In this document: piece after piece, positions 11,269 through 21,006 of the stretch
How the letters are laid out: each line of letters begins with the position of its first letter
Numbering within the stretch: the first letter of the stretch is position 1
Source: Tritrichomonas foetus
Taxonomy: Eukaryota > Parabasalia > Tritrichomonadida > Tritrichomonadidae
Length of the DNA stretch: 64,000 bases
NCBI GenBank assembly: GCA_001839685.1
Contig: MLAK01001259.1
Span: forward strand, 104,235 to 168,234
Reading direction: 5' to 3'
Made by a program: the position numbers and the translations under genes
Notes under the pieces: generated by a model
The model's input: the letters and a program-made list of their open reading frames with translations, nothing else
What the model was told of the DNA's origin: nothing
Database searches by the model: none

Positions 11269-12162
11269 ATGTGTGACTCCAACATCCCCATTCCTGACTT
11301 CGATTTCGATGATTACGAAATGATGTCGTTCGATGTCCCAATCAAAGGCTCACCGCAGTGTCGAATTCCGTGCGATATCAAAGAGATTGCAGAATATTTT
11401 GGCTTCAAGCTTGCTTCCGATGGCCCCATTAAAGGCACGAGCAACTCAAATGTGTACGAGGCATGCTCCATCAATACAACCCACAAATGCGCCCTTAAAG
11501 TGTGCGCGCACAAATATAGGATAACGAAAGAATTTGAGAACTTTCAACAGCTTCCGTCGAGCACTTATATCGTACAAAGCTATGACCTCTTTGAATACGA
11601 AAATTTGATACTCCTCCAGATGGAATTATGTGATGGCGATATTTATGGTGTGATGCTTGACGAGCCAGCCGTTTGGCACCTCATTTATGACGTCGCCTCT
11701 GCTCTCGATGTGATCCATAGTAGTGATTTCATTCACCTTGACGTATCGCCCTCAAATATTTTATCAAAAGGCGATGGCTTTAAGCTTGCCGATTTTGGAA
11801 CGCTGATTGAAAGTGGGACATTTGAGCCTGGCGATGAGGGGGCGGGCCCATACGCCTCGCCTGAAGTTTTATATTATCCTGGAAATCAAATCACCGGATA
11901 TCATGCTGTTACTCCGGCTGCCGACATTTTTTCGCTTGGTGTTGTTCTACTTGAAGTTTGTTCAGGAATTTTTGCGCCAAGGGGAGGAAATCCAAAATAC
12001 GATTAACTTCGAAGAGGAAAAATCAAACTCGGTACAGGTGCGTATGTTTGTAATTGTTCAAATGAGCTTGCTACCCTTGTAAATGCCATGTTGGATCCAT
12101 GCCCATTCAAACGACCAACGGCTGGTCAGATTATTGATTTCATTCGCTTCAAATTTGGATGA
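11269..12162 (+). pseudogene. Wee1/Myt1-like kinase interrupted by an in-frame TAA
   Basis: The frame from the ATG at 11269 encodes a kinase domain. It shows a Gly-loop region (KGTSNSNVYEA), the subdomain II Lys (CALKV), a catalytic loop HLDVSPSNIL, DFG (KLADFGT), an SPE-type P+1 motif (YASPEVL) and subdomain IX (DIFSLGVVLLEV). The HLD form of the catalytic loop is typical of Wee1/Myt1 kinases. In the canonical loop a Lys follows two residues after Asp; here it is Ser. A TAA at 12004-12006 stops the protein after 245 residues. The same frame then continues at once with clear kinase subdomain XI (LDPCPFKRPTAGQI) and stops at 12160-12162. A full protein would have about 296 residues. A single G-to-T change in a Glu codon would explain the stop. 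It is either a recent pseudogene, a polymorphism, a read-through or a base error. Confidence 0.7.
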
Positions 12163-13605
12163 TAATTTCGACAACGATAGGTTTTTGTAAATAATTCACC
12201 ATAACAAATGGTGAATTTATAATTATTTGATTTTGAGAAGGTTGGAGACAGTTATCACCGTGAACATTTAAGGTCAAATGGAAAGTCAAATTAACGAAAA
12301 GTGTTCACAATGTACTTTATATTAGAAAGGTCTTTATTTTAGACTTTTTGGGAAGACTTTGGATGATTTAATGGCAGAGATCTATGTTACAATGATTTTG
12401 ACAGTGTTGATTTCCACGAATACTTCAGAAATAGATATTTGTTATTTACATACTTGAATAATGTTCGACTTATTCTGGAGTTTTGTAATGACAAATATTC
12501 TAGAGCAGTTCTTTGTCGTTATTTTGATATGATAATTGCCACTTCATGTTCGATTTTCCAATCAAATTTTCGAATCATTGTTTTGGTTCAAATTTGAAAT
12601 CAAAATAACGGTTACTCATATATTTGCCATTAGAATATATCCTTTGTTAATATTAAACCTAGTTATTGATCATAAATTTGTATTTTCCTTTGTTGAATAA
12701 TCTTTTGCGAAAAAATCACACACAAACCAACAAAAGCTTATTCTTTCGGTCAATTTCTCTGAATGTTCTTGAAATAGCTTTGTACTTGCGAAGTGAAGGA
12801 TTTTCGATTGTTATTGATGATAATAAAATATTGCGAGCAGAAGACTATTTTAGATCATCTTGGATGTGCAATATCAGATAATAGATGTGGAAATAACCGT
12901 CATTTTAAGGCGAGTGGGTAAAAATAATATGAATCTTTGGAATGAAAGAATGAAAGGGAAAAATAATCTGTACGTTTACATATTTAATTTTTAACAGCTT
13001 TTATTCAAAATGTTGTTATCCTAAAAATATGCCAATTCTGAGAAAAGATGATCTGACTGTTTATATTCTCAATTTAATGTCAATTTAACGATACGGTATA
13101 GAATAAGTTAATGGATAATATTTAAATCATTCCCAAATAACATGAGAAAAAACTGGTCAAGGTTATAATCTTCTGTGAATGAATTTTTATGCAAGTTCAA
13201 TTTTATCTTTGTGTAGATAAATCAAGAGATTTAAAATAATTTGGGATGATATATTAAGGTAAATATTCAGTTTCTTATGAGTTGTGTAATTGTGAAGCGA
13301 AAGGACAAATAAAGGCCAAAAGTCACATCACATTTACACATTTTCTGTGTCAAAAATAAAAATCAAAGGTAAAAAAATCCTGCCGTATATTAAAAAATTT
13401 AAGGAATTTCATCATCTTCATCCAAAACAAGTGATTTGCTAAGAATCGTTGAGATTGTGTATCATAATTTAGGTTAAAAAACTATTGAATGACATTACCC
13501 GTTTTTCTGAAATTTATATAAAGTACTTAAAAAATTTCTATAACAGGAAACTTTTCCTGAATCTATAGAAAAAGCCATGCACGTTTAAAATATTTTCAGA
13601 AAAAG
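12163..13605. other. Spacer with possible gene debris
   Basis: No intact gene. An open stretch without an ATG at about 12365-12590 and another at about 12690-12885 (ending near SEGFSIVIDDNKILRAEDYF) read like protein-coding remains, but neither can be assigned. Confidence 0.3.
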
Positions 13606-14019
13606 ATGCAAAATCTCTCTTGTTCAAATCGAATGAAAAAAAGATCTATTGATAAGCTTCTCGATGAATCATGTGATGCGACAGAAATCATGAATTCTAT
13701 CATGCAGAAATTCAACATTCCCAAAGAGCAAAAAGCGCCAAAAGTTGTTCCACATAAATCCAAATATCGTGACAGTAAAGATACACAAACAGAATTATCG
13801 AATGACCAATTAGCAACAGAATGTATTTCTAACTGGATTTTTGGCCAGTCGCCAGATTTACACGAACTTCCAGCAGATTTGTCAATTTCCGAATCAAGCA
13901 GTCATGAAATTCATGAAGATCCGAAAATTGGACATGGTGTTGATGATGGATCATTTCTGAGTGATCCTGTTCTTCGCATTTTAAGAAAAAGGTTGCATGA
14001 AATAGAAAAATCCAAATAA
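13606..14019 (+). CDS. Small unknown protein
   Basis: A 137-residue hydrophilic protein from a clear ATG. The first 60 residues are basic (RMKKRSIDKLLDE, KVVPHKSKYRDSKDTQTE). The middle is acidic and Ser-rich (LPADLSISESSSHEIHEDP). The C-terminus is a short basic amphipathic helix (LRILRKRLHEIEKSK). The string DTQTE is common near coiled coils of cytoskeletal proteins, and CDATEIMNSIMQKF may form a helix. No domain is recognised. The codon pattern is coherent along the full length and the frame is closed by TAA, so I regard it as real, but short. Confidence 0.5.
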   Translation: MQNLSCSNRMKKRSIDKLLDESCDATEIMNSIMQKFNIPKEQKAPKVVPHKSKYRDSKDTQTELSNDQLATECISNWIFGQSPDLHELPADLSISESSSHEIHEDPKIGHGVDDGSFLSDPVLRILRKRLHEIEKSK

Positions 14020-14170
14020 ATTTGTGTTTAGATTCAATAAAGAAAAGCTAGAAAAATACCTTTAAAATAATTGCAAATTCTATCACTTTTTTTATGCCAT
14101 CATTCAGATGACTGGATCTTGTGTGATTGAAAACCAATTTTTTTCGACTACCTGTAATGATGCACTCTTA

Positions 14171-14250
14171 AGAAAAGAAAAGAAAGAAAAGAAAAGAAAG
14201 AAAAGAAAAGAAATAAAAGAAAAGAAAAGAAGGAAAAGAAGGGGAAAAAA
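14171..14250. repeat. AAAGA/AAAAG microsatellite
   Basis: Nearly continuous copies of AAAGA with occasional four-base units and a few G interruptions. It lies just beyond the 3' end of the sialidase gene. Confidence 0.85.
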
Positions 14251-14269
14251 GTGATTTCATTTTAATTTA

Positions 14270-15403
14270 TCAAAGTTCTTTCGCAGTTTTAGATGGTGGT
14301 GTGTACTTATCTTCACCATCAGTGATATATTCAAGAGAAACTCTCATGAGTGCCATTTCGTAGATGGCCCCAGTTGTTTCTTTCTCGAAATAAATCAAAA
14401 TGCTTCCATCATTGGCAATTTCAACAGCAGAATATGCGGAAAGTTCAAGATAAAGAGATTTTGTGTACTTCCATGTGTTTCCTTCATCGTATGAAATTTT
14501 GATGGTTAAGTTACGACGAGATGAAGAATGGTATTGGTTAGTATGAATGAGCCTGCTCTTGTCATAACCATCACGAACCGATGTGTATCTGTGAATGTCA
14601 CCATTGCAGCCTGGATCGATCATTTCTGGACGAAGCACTTCATGTTCCCATGATTCGCCGAGATTGTTTGAAATAACAAACTTTCGGGGCCTGTTTCTGA
14701 CTGACGCAAGGAGCGAATTGTTATCAAGTTGAACAACTTTGGTTTCATCACCAAGAGCGCACGACTGAGCACCAACGTGCCATGTTCTTCCAAGATCTTC
14801 TGTCCATAGTGTGTGGATTGGGTAACCACCAATGTTCGGCACTCTGGCAACTATCATAAACATTAGCTTCCCATCGCGGGTTTGAATGCCGGATCCCGAT
14901 ACAACAAAGGCAGCATTCCATGTCTTTCTAAAGACGTCAGTGCATTGCGACCCGTAGATCTGTGGCGTGAAGTCGATTGGATCTGACCATGTTTCGCCAT
15001 TATCGTACGAGATGCAGTAGACGTTCCTGATTTGGTTGGTTGGGGTCGACGACTGGAAGCGATTGCCTGCATTGAACACGCATAAAACGGCGCCCGTTTT
15101 TTCATCAATAAGAAGGGAGGGATCGCTGTAGCCGTAGTCCTTTCCTGTTCCCGCGATAATCAGCGGGCTGTCGAAAGTGAAACCGTCATCGTAACTTTTT
15201 CTGATAACTATTTGGATTGGCTGGGCCAGGTCAGCATTGCTGTCGCCACGCTTATCGCACGCGCAGATGATCGTTCCATTCTTGGCCTTGGCGATGGCTG
15301 GGATGCGGTAGTATTTGCTGCCATCCATGCCGGTCGTGTGAATCATGGTGATGGTTGGTTCTTCGATCGCTGATAATATAAGGGAAAAGAGATGAAAAAG
15401 CAT
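14270..15403 (-). CDS. Secreted exo-alpha-sialidase (GH33, BNR repeats)
   Basis: A 377-residue enzyme predicted to release terminal sialic acids from host or mucin glycans. A short hydrophobic leader (MLFHLFSLILSA) acts as a signal peptide. The sialidase signature RIP follows at about residue 33 (YYRIPAI), with the Asp-containing loop after CDKRGD. At least five Asp boxes are visible: SYDDGFTF, SYDNGETW, TEDLGRTW, SNNLGESW and SYDEGNTW. The likely nucleophile pair is Glu in GDETKVV (about 219) and Tyr in SAYSAVE (about 323). The length equals a bare catalytic propeller, with no lectin domain and no membrane anchor, so it should be soluble and exported. Trichomonads are known to secrete sialidases used on mucus. 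GC content is higher in the N-terminal half than around it. Confidence 0.9.
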   Translation of the reverse strand: MLFHLFSLILSAIEEPTITMIHTTGMDGSKYYRIPAIAKAKNGTIICACDKRGDSNADLAQPIQIVIRKSYDDGFTFDSPLIIAGTGKDYGYSDPSLLIDEKTGAVLCVFNAGNRFQSSTPTNQIRNVYCISYDNGETWSDPIDFTPQIYGSQCTDVFRKTWNAAFVVSGSGIQTRDGKLMFMIVARVPNIGGYPIHTLWTEDLGRTWHVGAQSCALGDETKVVQLDNNSLLASVRNRPRKFVISNNLGESWEHEVLRPEMIDPGCNGDIHRYTSVRDGYDKSRLIHTNQYHSSSRRNLTIKISYDEGNTWKYTKSLYLELSAYSAVEIANDGSILIYFEKETTGAIYEMALMRVSLEYITDGEDKYTPPSKTAKEL

Positions 15404-16480
15404 TTGAAAATTGCATTGAAAAGATTTGAGAGAATTCCAATTGGAGCATTGAATTCATATAGAGGAGAAACTTTTTGTAAAGAAAATGATGAATATGTAT
15501 TCAATTGTAAAAGCAATTCGCTCACAAATTTGTATATAAATATCTTTCATTCACAAACCCTTTTATGATACAAAGTTGTATTGAATTTGAGAAACTATAC
15601 AAATTTTTAATTGAATCGCTTCATTCAAAAATTGGTAATTGAATCTCCTTGAAATATCCATTTTTTTTCATGAACCATGTATTGTTACTATGAGATTTTT
15701 ATATCGAAAAAGACAAGTGGCATGATCTTCATATAACAATATCACAATGATTTCATTGCTTTCCACTTTCTTTGTTATTCATGAATTCTCAATTTTTTTT
15801 AAAAAAAGAGATTCACATATTAATATTTTATCACTTTTTAAAGTGAATGAACATCAAATTGAATAGTAAGTTGAATGAAAAGAGGAAGATGATACAAAAT
15901 CACATTTCATTTCTTGAAACAATTTCACATAAGTTTTGGATTCGGAATAATAAAAAAAATTGAGCTTTCATATTAATTGTTCAAAATGAAATCAAAATAT
16001 TTTTTGTATCCTTTTGTTGAATTGATTTGCTATTTTTTTTTTTTTTTTTTTTTGCCTTTGCGTGAATTGCAATTCGAAAATGCATGGCTTTTCAAAATAG
16101 GAAAAGTGCATTTTCGAAGGTATTAATGCCATATGAATTTAATCCCAAATGATAATTAAGGCAAAAAATATGAATCATTGTCTGGCATATTCGAATCTAA
16201 TAGTTAACAATTAATGGGGTAAATTATGTGAAGCCAATTTCCTGATAAAAAGAAATATTATCATTGGTGAATAGATGAAAAATAGTTGGAAATTGGAGTC
16301 ATTGAACTAGCGTCTAATGTAATTGATTTTGTTTTCTAAAACAAAATAAATAAAAATGGCGATATGGGTTGAAAAAATTGGTGATACAAACAAATACATC
16401 AAAATTTAAGATCATATTTGGTCAAGCGTTTTGTTCATTTGCTATGGATAAAAAAATATTCTGTATGCAAAACATTCAAA
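15404..16480. other. Spacer between divergent genes with a 21-base T run
   Basis: No gene seen. A run of T occupies 16033-16053. A TCATTT initiator-like motif lies about 50 bases before the ATG of the next gene. Confidence 0.5.
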
Positions 16481-17695
16481 ATGGTTGAATGCAATATTAA
16501 AAATGATTGGAAACTACTTATATCATTGCTTATATGCTTCGCATCTAGTATTACAATACTGATACTTACAATTGTTGTTGGAAAAACACCGAATTTCGAT
16601 TCATCAGAAAGCAAAATATATCTTATAAATGCTTCGGAAGAATCCAATCAATCATTAAATGGCGAAGAAAATTATATTCAAGAACTAGTAAAAATAATTG
16701 ACGCATCAATAGATAATCTAGAAATAATGGGAAGAGTGTTTAAATTTAATTTTACTTTAGATAATGTTTATAATGCTTTAGAAAGAGCTAGCCAAAGAAA
16801 AGTGAACATTAGAATCATTACCACTACAAGAACTTCTAACTCTACATTTATAAACCTAACAAATGTGAAAGTGCGCTATTTTCCTTGGGTACTTAGTTCA
16901 ATGAATATGTTATCAACAGATATGATTCTAAATGATAATGCTTCTTTTATGATAAGTGCTTCAATTTATGATTACTCTCGTTTTAATAAAACCAATGTTT
17001 TAGGTTTTCTTTTTCAATCGTCACCAAAAATTAGAGAAGATGCAATAAGATATTTCAATGTCGCGTGGCTGTCCTTAGATGAGTTGGATAAAAAAACATT
17101 ACCGCCATATACACGATTTTGGAAATCAAACTTACACGCGATATCAAATATTCATAATCCTATTATTTTTCATCATGAAAATGCGTATAAAGTTTTTATT
17201 GCCCAATCACCGAGTGAGTTTCAAGCACCAGAAAGGGATTTAACTGTTACTGCAACCAAAAATATCATTGATAATGCAAAAGTCCATATATTTATTTATG
17301 CAACAGTATTTTACTTAGAAAATGGTGACTTTACAGTTCATAATAGTTTGATCTCAGCAGCAAATCTTGGAATTCCAATATCTATACTAATATCCAAAAG
17401 AAGCAATTATAATTCATCTATTCAACAAGCTGCTATGATTGCATCTTTTCCAAATATTGATGTGAGAGTATGTAGTGATGATTTTGGAGTTCCTGATTTA
17501 TTAATTGTTGATGAAACACTTGCCTTTGTATCAGGGCCAGTAACAGGACCACTTTTCGGAGAATCACTTGGTTTAGAGGTTTTTATAGAAAATGCAGATT
17601 TGGTTAATAATATACAAAATATGCTTCGAAAACAATGGGACAATGCCACATTATTCAACGATTCAAGTGTTATTAATTGTGCTTTTAATCAATGA
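16481..17695 (+). CDS. PLD3/PLD4-like type II membrane protein with both HKD motifs lost
   Basis: A 404-residue protein. It has a short cytosolic head, one membrane span (about residues 11-34), then a glycosylation-rich lumenal or extracellular part, as in PLD3/PLD4. Two half-domains of the phospholipase D fold are recognisable by spacing. The first HxKxxxxD site reads STDMILND (from residue 145): His and Lys are Ser and Asp, and the GSxN that follows is ISAS. The second reads VPDLLIVD (from residue 337): His and Lys are Val and Asp, followed by SGPVT. Only the motif Asp survives in each. Phospholipase or nuclease chemistry by the usual route therefore looks impossible, and a binding role is more likely. 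The ATG at 16481 is the first in frame. A transposon sits 23 bp after the stop. Confidence 0.7.
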   Translation: MVECNIKNDWKLLISLLICFASSITILILTIVVGKTPNFDSSESKIYLINASEESNQSLNGEENYIQELVKIIDASIDNLEIMGRVFKFNFTLDNVYNALERASQRKVNIRIITTTRTSNSTFINLTNVKVRYFPWVLSSMNMLSTDMILNDNASFMISASIYDYSRFNKTNVLGFLFQSSPKIREDAIRYFNVAWLSLDELDKKTLPPYTRFWKSNLHAISNIHNPIIFHHENAYKVFIAQSPSEFQAPERDLTVTATKNIIDNAKVHIFIYATVFYLENGDFTVHNSLISAANLGIPISILISKRSNYNSSIQQAAMIASFPNIDVRVCSDDFGVPDLLIVDETLAFVSGPVTGPLFGESLGLEVFIENADLVNNIQNMLRKQWDNATLFNDSSVINCAFNQ

Positions 17696-17720
17696 TTATT
17701 TTTGGAAAGAAAATAAATTA

Positions 17721-17758
17721 CAGTCAAACTTCCTTATTTTCACCTCGTTTGTCAGATT
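17721..17758 (+). repeat. Left terminal inverted repeat of the transposon
   Basis: The sequence starts CAGTCAAACTTCCTTATTTT and continues to GTCAGATT. It is preceded by TA. It matches the reverse complement of 20534-20571 at 37 of 38 positions. The last eight bases (17751-17758) are repeated in inverted form at 17770-17777, giving an extra hairpin at the inner edge. Confidence 0.95.
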
Positions 17759-17841
17759 CGTATATGTCAAATCTGACATTATTAAAGGTCAAATTTTGCC
17801 CATCATTGAAAATTTATGGTCATAAAAAATTTCTATCATAA

Positions 17842-19678
17842 ATGAGTTTTCTTAGTCGACTTTTCTCATTCACCGAATTAGTTCAACCAGAAAAAAATAA
17901 TATCATACCATACTTTAACCCACAATGTCCATCCAAACCTCGACGAAAACGCATCAATAATTTTCGTAAATTATTATCAAACCCAACGAATGATGTTGCT
18001 TGCCAAACTGTTGCATCACAATTTACTAAGGCTAATACGCGACAAGCCAAACTAATACTTCCAGAAGTAAGAAATATCACAGATAATTTTGACAATTCTG
18101 TTGACAATTCTGCTGACAACTCTGTTGACAACTCTATTAATAAATCTAACCACGAATCTATTGACAAACATATTAATAATTTTAATGACGTATCGATTAA
18201 TAATTCTAATGAAAATATTAATTTGAATATAAACCTAATCAGTGAAGTAAAGAAGCCAATTAATAGAATTGCCGTATTAAACATTCCATTTAATGTCAAA
18301 AATAAACCAAAAAAATATACACTAAACCTAAAAAAAAATAATTTTATCAAATCAACACTAAATTTTAACTTTTTGGAAGGCAAAAAGATTTTGCAAAAAC
18401 TTTCGTCTAAAGAAAAATTGGAGTATGGGGAACTTCAAAAGATTAGTAATGAAACTCTCATTAACATTAATACATTAAAATCATGGCGCTACCAAATTTT
18501 GTCGAAGAAAAAAACGATAGCCAGTTTTTTGATTAATAAAAAGGGAGGAAGACATCGAATATTTTCAAATGCAGATGAACAACAGATCTTCAAAAGTATT
18601 GTGGAAAAAATGGATTGTTGTTTAGATATCGACGATATCAAAGACATAGCAATGACCCACTTTTTAAAAACAGAAAGAGATCGATTGTATCTTGAGAAAA
18701 TTAAATCATTGAATTTGACAACAGAAGAAGAAAAAAAGCAATTAAAAGATTTGATAGATTCAATGAGTGATCAGGAAGTTGATTCACTCATTGAAATCCG
18801 ATTTCATGGTTCTTATAAATGGATTCATAGCTTTTTACAAAGATACAATTTCTGTTTCACCAAGACTAAAACAAGTAAAGAAGGAATTATTGATGAAATT
18901 TATTCGCAGAACTATGTTATTAGTTTAGTTGAAGCTTTCCATCAATTTCCAACCAATAAAATTATCAATATAGATGAAACTTGTGTAAACTATGTTAATG
19001 AACCATTTCGTATGCTTTCAATTAAAGGAAAATCACATTCTGTCAATATTCCAACACAAAAACAAAGTTTCACAAGCATAGGGATTATTGATTCAGAANN
19101 NNNNNNNNNNNNNNNNNNNNNNNNNNNNNNNNNNNNNNNNNNNNNNNNNNNNNNNNNNNNNNNNNNNNNNNNNNNNNNNNNNNNNNNNNNNNNNNNNNNN
19201 NNNNNNNNNNNNNNNNNNNNNNNNNNNNNNNNNNNNNNNNNNNNNNNNNNNNNNNNNNNNNNNNNNNNNNNNNNNNNNNNNNNNNNNNNNNNNNNNNNNN
19301 NNNNNNNNNNNNNNNNNNNNNNNNNNNNNNNNNNNNNNNNNNNNNNNNNNNNNNNNNNNNNNNNNNNNNNNNNNNNNNNNNNNNNNNNNNNNNNNNNNNN
19401 NNNNNNNNNNNNNNNNNNNNNNNNNNNNNNNNNNNNNNNNNNNNNNNNNNNNNNNNNNNNNNNNNNNNNNNNNNNNNNNNNNNNNNNNNNNNNNNNNNNN
19501 NNNNNNNNNNNNNNNNNNNNNNNNTGAAGAAGAAGAAAATTACGAAGAAGAAAACTGTCATTATATTTTTGATGACTGTGATATTAAATTCCAGTATGAA
19601 TTAGATGAAGCAACTAATGAATTGGAAGATGATTGTTTCACTATTCAATGGAAAAAATTTATTAAAAAGTATAATTAA
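17842..19678 (+). CDS. DDE transposase (CENP-B/pogo-like), interrupted by an assembly gap
   Basis: The frame starts at the ATG at 17842 with an Asn/Ser/Asp-rich head of about 180 residues. Helix-turn-helix-like DNA-binding regions follow (about 190-330; motifs KGGRHRIFS and YKWIHSFLQRYNF). Then comes the first catalytic Asp in IINIDETCVNY (about residue 380), typical of pogo/CENP-B-type DDE enzymes. The gap 19099-19524 hides the second Asp and the third acidic residue. After the gap the coherent frame (Glu-rich, then DDCDIKFQYELDE and QWKKFIKKYN) ends at 19676-19678. It is not in phase with the first part if the gap is taken at face value, so the N count is probably only an estimate. The total would be about 610 residues. 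Activity cannot be judged without the missing core. Confidence 0.8.
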
Positions 19679-20533
19679 ATTAAAAAAACTTATCAACCAT
19701 TATTTATTATAACTTATTATAATTATTTTCATGATGCATTGATTTATTATCTTTAAAAACTTTTAAAACGAAAAGAAATTCAAGGAAGAAAAAAAAAAAA
19801 AAAATCAAAAGACTCCAACTTTTAAAATAAAATTGAATACAGTCAAAATCTTATTTGAATAGAAATTGCATTCAAAAAGTTTATTGACTAAAAATATCTA
19901 ATTAATTTCTTTCAATTTTGTGGATAATGATGAACGTTTAATAATTTGTATTCAAGAGTCATATTTACGTTTTTTCCTATCTGATGAGATTTATAATAAA
20001 TCAACAATAAATTAATATTTAGTATCATGAATTGTTATTATAATATAAAAATTGAAGTCTTTTTTGAAATTTTCAAAATCACATAAAATTTCGAAAATTA
20101 TTTTTTTGATTTTTTTTATGTCTTGAAAAACTTCAAACGGTATTCAATAAATTTTGCTTATTTTCATACTCGAATAAGCAAGGCGAGAAAAGTTGTAATG
20201 AATTAAGAAATGACATTTTCAGGTTAAAACATCACATTTGTGAATTTCATATTAATATTTATTTGCTCAGCATGATGGTTGTTATGATGTTAAAGTCGAT
20301 GTTAATTATTTTCAATCATTGATTGGGAAACCCCTCATTAAATAATGATGTAATTTTTCCAAAAATTAATTATTGTTTTATTGGTTGTCATAAAGATTCA
20401 ATTCGATAAACAAATGTAAATTTTTACTTTATAATATTTCTTGAAGACTCTATGAGTCTAAAAGCACAAATTTTGAATGAAAAAAAGTTAGAAAAAGTTT
20501 TAATAAACGTTTTTCTCACAAAAATTTGAATGA

Positions 20534-20571
20534 AATCTGACAAACGAGGTGAAAATAAGGTAGTTTGACTG
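20534..20571 (-). repeat. Right terminal inverted repeat of the transposon
   Basis: The mirror copy of the left end, with A in place of T at repeat position 11. It is followed directly by TA. The sequence inward of it does not resemble the left end. Confidence 0.95.
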
Positions 20572-20700
20572 TATATTTCATTGTTATTTCAAAAGAGAGT
20601 AGAACAAATCAAATAATATATTTATACATCAATCTTTAATGCAATTGTTGTGATATATTTTTCTAAATGTATGTTTTGAATCACTGATTTTCGCTCTCTT

Positions 20701-20848
20701 TCTCTTTTCCTCTCTATCTCTCTCTTTTTTCTTTTTCTTTTTCTCTCTTTCTTTTTCTTTCTCTCTCTTTCTTTTTCTTTCTCTCTCTTTCTTTTTCTTT
20801 CTCTCTCTTTCTTTTTCTTTCTCTCTCTTTCTTTTTCTTTTTCTTTTT
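20701..20848. repeat. Pyrimidine tract with a 20-bp tandem unit
   Basis: An all-pyrimidine run of C and T. From about 20741 to 20840 the unit CTCTCTCTTTCTTTTTCTTT repeats almost perfectly about five times. It lies in the spacer between the transposon and the first GNAT gene. Confidence 0.9.
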
Positions 20849-21006
20849 ATTGATTATAACTTCAACAAACAATAGTCACAAGGACATGTAATCTCTATTG
20901 TATTGAACATAAACACACTTTTCAATTACCTTTCAGAATATCAGTAAAAAAAAAAGCCAAAAATAAATTTGCCATGTGTTTTTTGGAGACTTTTACTAAT
21001 AAGTGT

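Larger units (their letters stand above)
17721..20571 (+). mobile_element. Complete DDE (pogo/Tc1-mariner type) DNA transposon
   Basis: The element is bounded by 38-bp terminal inverted repeats that differ at one position and begin CAGTCAAACT. It is flanked on both sides by TA (17719-17720 and 20572-20573), the target duplication of the Tc1-mariner/pogo superfamily. It is 2,851 bp long including a 426-base assembly gap. It carries one transposase gene on the + strand and about 890 bp of non-coding DNA after it. The near identity of the ends points to a recent insertion. It landed 23 bp after the stop codon of the PLD-like gene, so it may have replaced that gene's original polyadenylation region. 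Confidence 0.9.

Noticed and set aside
12666..12881. Open frame of 71 codons after the kinase pseudogene
   Set aside because: No ATG at its start; some residues look protein-like, so it may be debris, but it cannot be supported as a gene.
17883..18383. Open frame of 166 codons on the minus strand
   Set aside because: Antisense to the transposase head; Leu/Ser-rich content follows from the complementary Asn/Lys/Ser coding strand.
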